In this document: positions 50,305 through 59,154 of the stretch, piece after piece
Position numbering within the stretch: the first letter of the stretch is position 1
How the letters are laid out: each line of letters starts with the position of its first letter
NCBI GenBank assembly: GCA_001931535.1
Contig: CP016211.1
Span: 3,810,501-3,874,500 of the forward strand
Source: Minicystis rosea
GTDB taxonomy: Bacteria; Myxococcota_A; Polyangia; Polyangiales; Polyangiaceae
Reading direction: 5' to 3'
Length of the DNA: 64,000 nucleotides
Made by a program: the position numbers and the translations under genes
Notes under the pieces: generated by a model
Database searches by the model: none
What the model saw: the letters and a program-made list of their open reading frames with translations, nothing else
Told to the model about the DNA's origin: nothing

Positions 50305-51948
50305 TCACATCTCCTCGCCGGAGATGCCCACGCACGTGAAGTTGCGGCAAGCCGCCGTCACGCCGCGGCACGGATCGGCGATGCACACCGCATTGCTCGG
50401 CGGCAGCGTGCTCCCGACGGGCGCCGCCACGCAGGAGCACGTCTCCTCGTCGCGGAGGAGCGTGCACTCTTTATCTTCTTGGCAATGGGGAGAGGGCGAC
50501 TTCAACCAACCGAGGATGCCATTCCAGAACAGCGAAGGAGCATTCTGGGCCAGAAAGACATCGCTGTGACCGATGTCGTGGAGCTGATCGGGCGTCAGGC
50601 TCACCACGAGGGAGCTCACGTCCGCGCTCGCGAGCAGCGTCGTCGTGTAAAGGCCGCTGTCGCCGAAGCCGCCGCGCGCGCCGACGTACAGAATCGGCAC
50701 GGCGATCGACGAGAGGTGCGCGTCGATGGTCGACGCCGGATCACCGCACGTCGCCGCCTCCGCGTCGATGAGCAATTGAACCGGCTGATACGGCGCCGCC
50801 TGCGACTCCGCCGCGAGCCAGCGCGCGGTGCTGGAGACGTAGGCCACGCCCGTGGGGAGGCCGAAGCCATCGAACGTCCCGCCGACCCAGTGATAATAGG
50901 GCGTGGGCGGCAAACCACCTTGCAAGGCGAAGGTCTGGCTCCCGGCGAGGAGCGCGGCCTGTTGGTTGTTCAAACCGGCGACGATGGGCGACGCGCCCGT
51001 CGGATCGATTTGACCGAGCTGTCCGAGCGTCGCAATCAATACGCCCGTGTTGGCGTAATACCGATCGGCACGTGTCGAATCGGCGTACTGCGCGCGATCG
51101 GCCGCGAGCCGCGCGCAAGCGGCGTCGCGCTCGCGCACGCCTTCGGTCGTCGAGAGATCGGGCTTCAGGTAGATGTCCACCGGGATGAAGCCGTTCACGT
51201 GCCGCTGCGCCGCGGGGATGGTGGTCTCTTGAGCGAGGAAGGCATAGCCGAGCTGCCCCCCGCGGCTCCACCCGAGGAGCTTCAAGGGGAGCTGGTTGCT
51301 CCCCGTCTTGCCGCGGTTCGTGCGCGCGATGGAGAGCGCCACCCCGAGATCCTGCGCGTCCTTCGCCATACCCCAGCTCGCCATGAAGGAGAGATCGGCG
51401 GTGGCCGCGGGCACGCGCGTCCAACGCAGGTCGATGCCCCACACGTCGACACCGTTGTTGGCGAGGAAGGCAGAGAAGGTATTTCCCTGCGCGGTGTCGA
51501 GGAACGCGCCGCGGAAGGGCCAAGCGTCTCCATGCACCAGCATGACGGCCGTGCTCGACGCGGCCGGCTGGTACGGGGAGATCTCTTTGACGACGCGGTG
51601 CAAACCGATCACGTCGTGCGCGCCGGGCCCGACCTGCACGTCGACTGCATATTCGTAGATGGCATTGGGCGCGTCCACTGCCGTCCGCGTGAAGCCGGAG
51701 ACGACGCAGGTGCCATTCGAGTAGCCGGCGGGGAGAGACCCTCCGCACGAGCTCGTGAACGAGGCTTCGAGATCGGCGAGGGTGAACGCCGCAGATGCCG
51801 TATCGACGGCGTCGTCCTCTCGAGTCTCCGGGCCCGCGACGCATCCCGCGCTCAGCGTGAGCGCAAAGGAAGCGGCGATGGCGCCGGTGCCTCTCCCGAT
51901 CTTCGAGACATGATGACGAATGACACTGCCCTTCTTCATATCGATCAT
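50305..51948 (-). CDS. Alpha/beta-hydrolase lipoprotein, large
   Basis: 547 residues. The ATG at 51948 (AGAGG upstream) precedes a long lipoprotein signal (IAASFALTLSAGC, Cys about residue 33). The hydrolase core includes VMLVHGDAWPFRG, the nucleophile elbow GWSRGG (Ser about 250), VGARGGFGDSG (acid region) and DIGHSDVFL (His). The C-terminus adds a small Cys-rich tail (CQEDKECTLLRDEETCSC...CRGVTAACRNFTCVG), perhaps disulphide-linked. It is exported; the substrate is unknown. It is a single gene, 205 bp from the RCC1 gene start. Confidence 0.82.
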   Translation of the reverse strand: MIDMKKGSVIRHHVSKIGRGTGAIAASFALTLSAGCVAGPETREDDAVDTASAAFTLADLEASFTSSCGGSLPAGYSNGTCVVSGFTRTAVDAPNAIYEYAVDVQVGPGAHDVIGLHRVVKEISPYQPAASSTAVMLVHGDAWPFRGAFLDTAQGNTFSAFLANNGVDVWGIDLRWTRVPAATADLSFMASWGMAKDAQDLGVALSIARTNRGKTGSNQLPLKLLGWSRGGQLGYAFLAQETTIPAAQRHVNGFIPVDIYLKPDLSTTEGVRERDAACARLAADRAQYADSTRADRYYANTGVLIATLGQLGQIDPTGASPIVAGLNNQQAALLAGSQTFALQGGLPPTPYYHWVGGTFDGFGLPTGVAYVSSTARWLAAESQAAPYQPVQLLIDAEAATCGDPASTIDAHLSSIAVPILYVGARGGFGDSGLYTTTLLASADVSSLVVSLTPDQLHDIGHSDVFLAQNAPSLFWNGILGWLKSPSPHCQEDKECTLLRDEETCSCVAAPVGSTLPPSNAVCIADPCRGVTAACRNFTCVGISGEEM

Positions 51949-52370
51949 TGCGATGGACCTCTGGTTAAGAATTCGCTGCACGAGAGCACCGCACCTCGTC
52001 GGCCGATCCGGACCGAGCATCGCAAAGCGATCTCGGGCCGGCGTCCGGCGATGAGACGTGGAGCGCTCCAAAGCGACGACCGATGGGCCGTCGTGCCCAA
52101 CACCTGGCAAGCAACGGGCCACGTGGATGCGACCACGCCGGCCATGCTCGATGATGAATCCGCGAGCCTTGGTGATCGCGCGCGTCCGCCGGCGAAGGAG
52201 ATCCCCGATCAGCGCGTCGTGCCCGCGCCCTGCATCATCGGCTTACCACCCCATCTCACATGGAGGGCCGTCGAAAAGCGGCTCTGCTCCCCGATCGTGC
52301 GCGGGTCGATGTAGCCTCTGCTTCGGACCGGCAGCCCGTGCGCGCGTCGGCCCTTCAAGGAGGACGAGCC
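51949..52370. other. Divergent intergenic region
   Basis: About 420 bp between two lipoprotein genes that point away from each other. It should hold both promoters. I recognise no repeat, RNA or conserved motif apart from the AAGGAGGA ribosome binding site at 52357-52364. Confidence 0.4.
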
Positions 52371-53588
52371 GTGCAGCTCAAGCGAAGCGTTCTGGCAGTG
52401 ATGATCATCGGCTCGATGGCCGTCCTCGGGTGCAAGCGGCGCGCGAGCGCCACGGCCGAGGACAACGGCAACAGCGATCCGCAACCGGCCGACAGCGCCA
52501 CCGCCGCCGCGAACGGCGAGGAGGACGTGTCGGCGACGGCCCGTATCCCGGAGCCCCCGGCCGATCGCGCCGAGGAACAGGGAACGGCCCCGAGCGACCG
52601 CCACGTCTGGGTCAACGGCCACTGGCGCTGGGACGGAGCGCAGAGCCAATACGTGTGGGACGCCGGTTACTGGGAGGATCGCGAGGCCTACGCCCCGACG
52701 CCTCCGCCGCCGGTGCGCGTCGAGGAGGCGTACCAAGCGCCCGGCCCCGATTACTTCTACTCCCCGGGCTACTGGCGCTGGAGCGGCACCGAGTACGTCT
52801 GGCTCGGCGGCTACTGGGGCCGGCAACGCCCGGGCTACGAGTACACCCATGTGTACTGGGAGACGTCGAACGGCCGCTGGTATCGCCGCGGTTGGGGCTG
52901 GGAGCGGCGCGACGCGGCCTGGGAGCGCCGCTACCACGGCTGGGAGCGCCGCGGCACCGTGTGGATCCACCCGAGCCAGCGGACGCACTGGTGGTGGGGC
53001 AACCGCTACGATCGCCACGTTCGCTGGGAGCGCACCTACCAAGCCCGCTGGGCGCGCGCCGACGTGCACACGCGCGAGCGCTGGGAGCGCGAGCGTCGCG
53101 ATCACTGGGACAACCGCCGCCGCGAATACGAGCGCCGTGGTCCCGCGCAGTCGGCCGCGCGGCACGATCACGATCACGATCACCACCCGGGCCCTGGCCA
53201 CGATCACGACCGCGATCACCACCCGGGCCCGGGCCACGATCACGACCGCGATCACCACCCGGGTCCGGGCCACGATCACGACCGTGATCACCGCCCGCAG
53301 GCCGGCCAGGATCACGATCACCACCCGAGCGCGGACCGCGATCGACGCCCCGATCAGCATCATCCCGCGCAGCCGACGACGCACGATCAGCATCGTCCTG
53401 CGCAGCCGCAGCAGGCCGCGCAGGCCCACGAGCATCGGCAGCCGGACGCGCACCCGGCGCAGCAGCGGGCGTCGCACGACCAGCAGCAGAAGCCGGCCGT
53501 GTCGACCGAGCGCAAGCAGCAGGCGTCGAGCCCCTCCCGGAGCTCCTCGCCGACGCCTTCCAAGAGCGCGGGCACGCGGCACCGCTGA
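52371..53588 (+). CDS. YXWXG-repeat lipoprotein with a histidine-rich tail
   Basis: 405 residues. The GTG start has AAGGAGGA at ideal spacing; lipobox VLGC (Cys about residue 21). The N-terminal half has aromatic repeats (HVWVNGHWRW, YVWDAGYWED, YFYSPGYWRW, YVWLGGYWGRQ). A Trp/Arg-rich region follows (RRGWGWERRDAAWERRYHGWERR). Residues from about 270 carry tandem HDHDRDHHPGPG-type units and then Gln/His-rich sequence. The His/Asp repeats suggest binding of Ni, Zn or Cu at the cell surface. The tail is likely disordered. Confidence 0.85.
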   Translation: MQLKRSVLAVMIIGSMAVLGCKRRASATAEDNGNSDPQPADSATAAANGEEDVSATARIPEPPADRAEEQGTAPSDRHVWVNGHWRWDGAQSQYVWDAGYWEDREAYAPTPPPPVRVEEAYQAPGPDYFYSPGYWRWSGTEYVWLGGYWGRQRPGYEYTHVYWETSNGRWYRRGWGWERRDAAWERRYHGWERRGTVWIHPSQRTHWWWGNRYDRHVRWERTYQARWARADVHTRERWERERRDHWDNRRREYERRGPAQSAARHDHDHDHHPGPGHDHDRDHHPGPGHDHDRDHHPGPGHDHDRDHRPQAGQDHDHHPSADRDRRPDQHHPAQPTTHDQHRPAQPQQAAQAHEHRQPDAHPAQQRASHDQQQKPAVSTERKQQASSPSRSSSPTPSKSAGTRHR

Positions 53589-53749
53589 TCCCACCTCGCG
53601 GCGCGCATCCCGCGCGCCGCCTCTCTCCCGCACGACCATCAGGACACGCGCCGCCGTCGGCGATCGCGCCCACGCCATGCGCCGACATCGCGCGCGCGAG
53701 CGCGAGCGAAGCGCATCGATCCATCTCGAACGAGATCGCCCGATGATGC

Positions 53750-56329
53750 CTACGGCGTCAGGAAGCGCGCGAGGCGCAGGCCGACGGTGCTGAAGCACTC
53801 GTCGGGGCGCGCGGCGAAGCGGCTCGCGGCGCTGCACGTCGTCGGCGGTGCGGCGCTCCACGCACCGCCGCGAATCGATCGCAGGCCGGGATCGCCGTCG
53901 GATGCGCGCGCGACCGCCGCCGCGCCGAGCGTCACATCCGGGCCCTCGGGCGTCCACGGATCGGCGCACCATTCGCGCACGTTGCCCGCGAGCCCGCGGA
54001 CGCCGTAAGGGCTCTCGTCGGTGGGATAGTCCTCGATGGGCGCCGGCCCCGCTTGGCCCGGGCGGCTGCTCACCATGCACGCCCACGTGGTCTCGGGTTG
54101 ATCGCCCCACGGAAACGCGCGCCCATCGACGCCGCGCGCGGCCTTCTCGCGCTCGAGCTCGCCCGCGAGCCGCCACGGGAAGCCGGTGCGCTCCGCATAC
54201 CAAGCTGCATAGAGCGACGCACCGAACCACGTCATCGACGCGGCCGGATGCGAGGCGTGCTCCACGGGCGTGTGCGGCCCGGGCTGGAAGTGGCCTCGTT
54301 CGTCGCGCGGAAAGAGCGGCACGTCGACGCCGCCCGAGGTCGCCCGGGCAGCGCGCGGACACGCGGCGATGGCCTCGGGCTCGCGACCGCGATCGACGAG
54401 GTCGTTCAAGAACACCAAGTACTCGGCCTGCGTGACGGGGTGCCGCCGGATCACGAAGCCGTCGAGCCACAAACGCCGCCCCGGCAAGCTCTCGACGGCC
54501 GCGGCGTCGCCGCCCGAGAGGAACCAGCCTGCGGGAACGTAGATATCTGCGTCACCAAGGGTGCTCGACCGGGCTATCGGCACCACGAATGGCTCCGTGG
54601 CCCCGGGGCGTATGCCGTCCCAGGGCGCGCCGCGCCCGATCAGCACCGGATAGCGCATCTCGTGGTGCCCATCGGCGCGCACGTGGAGCATGTAGCTCCC
54701 GCGTGGGAGGCGCGCGCCCAGGATCGGTGTGCGCCCGAGGTGCCCCGCGGGCTCGAGCACGAGACGGCGATCGCGCTCCACGTAACGCGACACGGACACC
54801 TCCGCGCCCACGGGCGACGTCAGGAGCCAGAAGGCGCCGTCGCCCGCGAGGAGGGCCGCGTGCCGGCCGCGATCGTGCTCGCGGAGCAACGCCTCCGCCC
54901 GCGCCGTGGCCGCGGCATCACGCGCGGTCTCCGCGGCGCGGAGCTCGGCGGCGTGCGCGTCCGCGAGCGCCTCGTGGGCCTCGTCGAGATCGGGCGCCTC
55001 GTCCAGCGCGGCGCGCAGCTTCCGCTGCCAGATCACCTCTTCCTGCGCGGCGCGGAACTCGAGCGCGCGCGCTTCGTCCTCGAGCGCCCATCCCGGCGCT
55101 TTGCGCGCCGCCGGATCGAACGCGTGCACTTGTCCGAGCAGCGCCTGCGCATCGGCCCGCAGCGTGCTCGATCGCGCGCGCAGCGCTTGGATGGAAGGCG
55201 CGAGCCGGCGCGCCTCCGCGACCAGCGCGCGCGCCCTCTCCCGCCGACGCGCGCCGTCGAGGAAGCCGCGCATCTCGTCGGCGAGGATGCGCGCGTTCGC
55301 CGGTCGATCGGCGGGCTCGCGCGCCATCGCCCGCTCGCAGAGGGCCACGAGATCGAGCGGGACCGGCCCGCGACAGCGCGCCTCGAGCGACGCCGGCGGA
55401 CCGAAGATCACCGCGGACCACGCGCCCGTGCCCGCATACGGAGGCTGCCCGCAGAGGATCTCGTAGAGCAGCGCGCCCAGCGCATACACATCGGTGCGCC
55501 GCCCGATCCGCTTGCGATCGCCGAGCGCCTGCTCCGGCGCCATGTACGACGGCGTGCCGAGGATCCCGCCGGCGTGCGTGCGGCTCGCAGGCCCCAAGAT
55601 CGCGGCCATGTCGGGCGAGCTCTCTTCGACGTCGCGCGGCGCTTCGGGCCCGGGAACGGCGGCCCGCGCGATCCCCCAATCGAGCACGAAGACCGCGCCG
55701 AACTCGCCGATCATCACGTTGTCGGGCTTGAGATCGCGATGCACGACCCCGTGGCTGTGGGCGTACGCCACGGCCTCGCACACGCGCGCGTGGATCTCGA
55801 GCACGCGGCGCATGGACTCGGGCGCTGGGCCCGAGTCGCCGGCGTCCGCGTGCAGCGCTTGGATCACCGCATCCAGCGTGCGCCCGCGGATCTCCTGCAT
55901 GGTGAACCAGAGCCGGCCATCAGACAGCGCGCCGCAATCATGCACGGGCACGATCCCCGGGTGCTGCAAGCCCGCCGTGAGCCGCGCCTCCGCGAGGAAG
56001 CGCGAACGCATCCCGGGCGTGCGCTCCAGATCGGGAAACAGCAGCTTCATCGCGAGCACGCGGCCCATCACGCGATCACGCACGCGCCGGACCTCGCCCA
56101 TGCCGCCGCGCCCGATGAGGCCGAGATCCTCGTAGCGCTCCCAAGGAGACGAGATGGCCGGCTCGATCAAGCCCGACAGCGGCTCGGGATCCGAAGACGA
56201 AGGTACCGGGGTCACTCCTTCGACGGGCGTCGTGCTCTCGACGGCGGTCGCCGAGGGGAGCGCGACGGTGTCATCGGTCGGGGAGCTCGGGGTGGGCTCC
56301 CTTTGGGTTTGGACCTCGAACTTCGGCAT
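53750..56329 (-). CDS. Ser/Thr kinase fused to a formylglycine-generating-enzyme-like (FGE-sulfatase) domain
   Basis: 859 residues. The kinase domain (about 65-345) has GRGGMGEV, Lys 95 (LAMKLL), HRDLKPDN (Asp 199), DWG at 217-219 in place of DFG, and GTPSYMAPEQ. A long Ala/Arg-rich helical linker (about 350-520) follows. A beta PEGA-like part (LPRGSYMLHVRADG, about 575-600) precedes the C-terminal FGE/SUMF1-type domain (about 640-855: GWFLSGGD, VTQAEYLVFLNDL, AAWYAERTGFPWRL, GLAGNVREWCADPW, SIRGGAW). Such fusions often place the FGE fold as a sensor or substrate module. The start ATG at 56329 lacks a strong ribosome site. Confidence 0.9.
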   Translation of the reverse strand: MPKFEVQTQREPTPSSPTDDTVALPSATAVESTTPVEGVTPVPSSSDPEPLSGLIEPAISSPWERYEDLGLIGRGGMGEVRRVRDRVMGRVLAMKLLFPDLERTPGMRSRFLAEARLTAGLQHPGIVPVHDCGALSDGRLWFTMQEIRGRTLDAVIQALHADAGDSGPAPESMRRVLEIHARVCEAVAYAHSHGVVHRDLKPDNVMIGEFGAVFVLDWGIARAAVPGPEAPRDVEESSPDMAAILGPASRTHAGGILGTPSYMAPEQALGDRKRIGRRTDVYALGALLYEILCGQPPYAGTGAWSAVIFGPPASLEARCRGPVPLDLVALCERAMAREPADRPANARILADEMRGFLDGARRRERARALVAEARRLAPSIQALRARSSTLRADAQALLGQVHAFDPAARKAPGWALEDEARALEFRAAQEEVIWQRKLRAALDEAPDLDEAHEALADAHAAELRAAETARDAAATARAEALLREHDRGRHAALLAGDGAFWLLTSPVGAEVSVSRYVERDRRLVLEPAGHLGRTPILGARLPRGSYMLHVRADGHHEMRYPVLIGRGAPWDGIRPGATEPFVVPIARSSTLGDADIYVPAGWFLSGGDAAAVESLPGRRLWLDGFVIRRHPVTQAEYLVFLNDLVDRGREPEAIAACPRAARATSGGVDVPLFPRDERGHFQPGPHTPVEHASHPAASMTWFGASLYAAWYAERTGFPWRLAGELEREKAARGVDGRAFPWGDQPETTWACMVSSRPGQAGPAPIEDYPTDESPYGVRGLAGNVREWCADPWTPEGPDVTLGAAAVARASDGDPGLRSIRGGAWSAAPPTTCSAASRFAARPDECFSTVGLRLARFLTP

Positions 56330-56460
56330 GCTGCCGCCCGCTGGCGAGCGGCACATGCTAGCGACGGCAGCGGGAGCGGTCCATCGTCCTTCTCGCGGCC
56401 GAAGCGCAGCGCCGACTCGAGATGTGACCGAGGGAGCGTCGCGAGCGACGCGCGGAGAGC

Positions 56461-56498
56461 GAGGACGACCGAGGAATCCTCGGCGATTTCGAGGGGAA
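56461..56498 (-). repeat. Short dispersed palindromic repeat, copy 1
   Basis: Read leftward, CCCTCGAAATCGCCGAGGAT followed by TCCTCGGTCGTCCTC matches 59051-59088 over about 38 bases. The element is upstream of the kinase gene. Confidence 0.4.
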
Positions 56499-56531
56499 AC
56501 GACCGGCGTGCGGCGCGCCGCGCTCACGTCT

Positions 56532-57236
56532 TCAGCGCTGCATCGTGATGAAGTACCAGGCACATTCACGAACCAGGTTCGGATTGGTGGACGGCCTTCC
56601 GCTGCGGTCGAGCACGAGGGTCAAGGGCTGGGTGAACGACTGCGACTCGAACGCGCGCCCCCTCTCGCCGGGCGGGGAGCTGCGATACCAACCCGTGAAC
56701 CGAAGCGCTTCGCGTTCATCCTTGGAGACCAGGATCCCCAGGTACTCACGCTCGTCGTCGGGGTGAGGCGTCATGAAGAGAAGCGTCTCGCCGGTTTCGG
56801 GCGCGCGCATCTCGCCCGCCGACCACTCGTCCGCCCCCACGTCACGGCGGTTCGAGAAGGCCAGCGAGAGCGGCGACGTCCACGTCCTGATCGACTCTTC
56901 CGTCTCTGCGCCCAGCGGGGTCACGATGATGCTCGTCCCGGGGGCGAAGGTCGAAGCCGTCTGCGACATGGTCGCTTGGGAAAACCAATGCTCCATCGAA
57001 CCGGCGTAGCCACCAACCTCGGTGCGGAGCGCCACCATGGCGAGGAAGGGCGTCTCTTGGGCCTCGAGCCGCAGCTTGATCGGGGGCGCTTGCAGCTTGA
57101 CCGGGTCGAGGTCGACATCGTCATCAGCGGCGGCGAGGCCGGGATTCATCCCGTTGACGTCGCTGTCTTGATCGAGAGCACAAGCCGAACCCAGGGACAT
57201 GATGAGTGCAGAGATAAGCAAGGATGCGATACGCAT
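56532..57236 (-). CDS. Lipoprotein of unknown function
   Basis: 234 residues. GGAGGATCCC precedes the ATG; the signal MRIASLLISALIMSLGSAC has lipobox GSAC. A short acidic stretch (ADDDVDLDPVKLQ) leads to a beta-rich domain with two similar halves (FLAMVALRTEVGGYAGSMEHWFSQ and LLFMTPHPDDEREYLGILVSKDERE). No family or catalytic motif is recognised. It probably sits on the outer membrane or in the periplasm. Confidence 0.68.
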   Translation of the reverse strand: MRIASLLISALIMSLGSACALDQDSDVNGMNPGLAAADDDVDLDPVKLQAPPIKLRLEAQETPFLAMVALRTEVGGYAGSMEHWFSQATMSQTASTFAPGTSIIVTPLGAETEESIRTWTSPLSLAFSNRRDVGADEWSAGEMRAPETGETLLFMTPHPDDEREYLGILVSKDEREALRFTGWYRSSPPGERGRAFESQSFTQPLTLVLDRSGRPSTNPNLVRECAWYFITMQR

Positions 57237-57633
57237 GGGATCCTCCGGGGTGGCGCGCCATTCGCGCGCCGTCGCAGCGCACCAAAGCAACCTCGTTGCC
57301 AGCGCCCCATGTCAGCGTCCAGCGGCGCGAGGCGCCGCCGCCGCGGCTCCCCTCCCCTCCGTGCACCCACGATTTCATGCGTGATTCGCCGCACCGTAGC
57401 CACGGCTCATCATTCTCAATGACGTAACGTCATCGAGAAACGGCCCCCGCGCCGTTCCCTTCCCCGCAGCGTTCGACACAGCCAGCGCGCGCTTCGCGCG
57501 ACTTGTGCCAGACCTGCACAAGGCGTGATCGCCGCCTCCGCGCGGAGCTCACGTCGTACCGCGCCGGACGCAATCATCGCCTCACCGGCCGTCGTCGGCC
57601 GCCGCTGGGCCGTGACTGGCACGCTTGCTCACG
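57237..57633. other. Intergenic region of about 400 bp
   Basis: It lies between the 3' end of the GH5 gene and the start of the downstream lipoprotein gene (both leftward). Apart from the palindrome at 57413-57439 I see no gene or known element. The promoter of the lipoprotein gene should lie here. Confidence 0.4.
57413..57439. promoter_or_regulatory. 27-bp palindrome with perfect ATGACGT-A-ACGTCAT core
   Basis: Core 57419-57433 is a perfect 7+1+7 palindrome. One mismatch away, TTCTC and GAGAA extend the pairing. It is 177 bp upstream of the lipoprotein start and 195 bp beyond the GH5 stop. It may be an operator or a hairpin. Confidence 0.4.
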
Positions 57634-58866
57634 TCACTGCGGATATCCCTGCAGCGCCGTCTTCACGACTTGCCCAGGTGCATTGGGAGCGCCCGACCAG
57701 TCGTTGAGGAGCGCGGGGAAGCTGCACCCGCCCGGATACCAGGCCCACGCCGTCCAAGAGGCGTTGTGCGAATCGAGATATTGAATGAGCTGAGAGTAAT
57801 ACGTGGTCGAGCAGTCCATCGTCCCGAACTCCGAGGCGATGACGGGATCCGTGCTCGTCACCCCGCCGAAGTCGGCATCCCAATTCCCCGGCTGCTTGTT
57901 GGAGAAGTTGTAGGGGTGGGTGGCGTAAACGATGTTGTACCCCTGGACCCGATGCGAGGGGACACCGCTCAAATTGTAGGCGTAATCCAGGCCGCCGATG
58001 ATGACGACGTTGTCGGCCCCGGCGCCGCGCACCGCGTTGTAGAGCTGCTGCATGCCGGCCACGGTGAAGCCGTCGCCGCTCGGTCCGCCGCTCAACCACA
58101 CGTCCCAGGAGACGTCGTGAGGCTCGTTGTAGAGCTCGAACATGACCCGGCCATCACTCTTGTACTTGTTGGCCACGTCCGCCCAGAAGGTGACCGAGTT
58201 CTGATCCGCCATCCGCTGCTGGCCCGGCCCTTGGTTGCCGAGATCGCCGCGGTCGGACCAGTGGAGATCGAGGATCACGTCGAGGCCGGCCACCTTGGCC
58301 CATTGAATGGCCTGATCGACGTTCGATTTGTAGGCGGCGTCGTGCTTGGCCGCGCCCGGCAGCCAGAAGTCTTGATTGAGCGCGAAGCGGACCACGTTCG
58401 CGCCCCAGCTCTTCATGAGCTGGAGATCGGAGAGCCCGATGTGCTCTCCGGCCGGGTTCCACTCGAACGACGGCCGCGCGATGCCATGGAAGCGATGGGG
58501 CTTGTCACTGGCCGTGTAGATGGTGTTGCCCATGACGTAGTAGCCATTGGGCGCCATCGGATGCGTGCCACCGCTCGAGCTGGTCGTGGATGAAGACGAG
58601 CTCGAGCTCGACGTGGTGGCGCCGCTCGACGAGGACGACGTGGTGCTGGAGGCCGAGCTCGATGTCGAGCTCGAGACGGACGTCGATCCCGAGGTCGATG
58701 CTGCGCCGCCGCTCGACGACGCCGAGCTCGCCGCGCCGCCGGTGCCGGGGATGGTGCCGCCGCTCCCACCGGCTTCCTGCGAAGTCTTGCCTGCGTCGCA
58801 GCTCACCGCCGCGATGAGCACGAGGCTCGCGGCCAGAGCACCTGACATCGTGGATACGTCGCGCAT
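57634..58866 (-). CDS. Glycoside hydrolase family 5 cellulase-like lipoprotein
   Basis: 410 residues. GGAGG lies before the ATG at 58866. The lipobox AVSC (Cys about residue 23) precedes a Ser/Thr-rich linker of about 75 residues. The GH5 barrel carries FHGIARPSFEW, VRFALNQDFWL, VILDLHWSDRGD, the acid/base Glu in FELYNEPHD, ATHPYNF and the nucleophile Glu in IASEFGTMD. It would hydrolyse beta-1,4-glucans (cellulose or mannan) at the cell surface. Part of the leftward cellulase cluster. Confidence 0.9.
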   Translation of the reverse strand: MRDVSTMSGALAASLVLIAAVSCDAGKTSQEAGGSGGTIPGTGGAASSASSSGGAASTSGSTSVSSSTSSSASSTTSSSSSGATTSSSSSSSSTTSSSGGTHPMAPNGYYVMGNTIYTASDKPHRFHGIARPSFEWNPAGEHIGLSDLQLMKSWGANVVRFALNQDFWLPGAAKHDAAYKSNVDQAIQWAKVAGLDVILDLHWSDRGDLGNQGPGQQRMADQNSVTFWADVANKYKSDGRVMFELYNEPHDVSWDVWLSGGPSGDGFTVAGMQQLYNAVRGAGADNVVIIGGLDYAYNLSGVPSHRVQGYNIVYATHPYNFSNKQPGNWDADFGGVTSTDPVIASEFGTMDCSTTYYSQLIQYLDSHNASWTAWAWYPGGCSFPALLNDWSGAPNAPGQVVKTALQGYPQ

Positions 58867-59050
58867 GAAGCCTCCGTGAAACCGCGGTACACCGAAGATC
58901 CAGGGCGGTGCTTCGGCCCATTCGCCGGTCGATTCTCGACGACGCGCTCCCAATCGCAGGTCGCCCTCGACATCGGAGCGCACGCGACGAAATCGACAGG
59001 CTCTCCTTCGCCGGTCGATCGGCTGCCGTGCGCTCCGAACCGTCGCTCAC

Positions 59051-59088
59051 CTTCCCTCGAAATCCACGAGGATTTCTCGGTCGAGCTC
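59051..59088 (+). repeat. Short dispersed palindromic repeat, copy 2
   Basis: CTTCCCTCGAAATCCACGAG followed by GATTTCTCGGTCGAGCTC contains AAATCC-n4-GGATTT and matches the leftward strand of 56461-56498. It resembles the core of the REP-like elements at 5.7 and 15.4 kb, where the arms are AATAC/GTATT. Confidence 0.4.
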
Positions 59089-59154
59089 ACGAGCTTCGGA
59101 GCGCTCGAGACGAGATCGACGGGCGGTCATCGGAGCACCGCCCGGGCCAATCGC

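Noticed and set aside
54053..56548. An 831-codon rightward frame opposite the kinase-FGE gene
   Set aside because: Antisense shadow: low-complexity Arg/His/Glu-rich product, while the other strand has complete kinase motifs.
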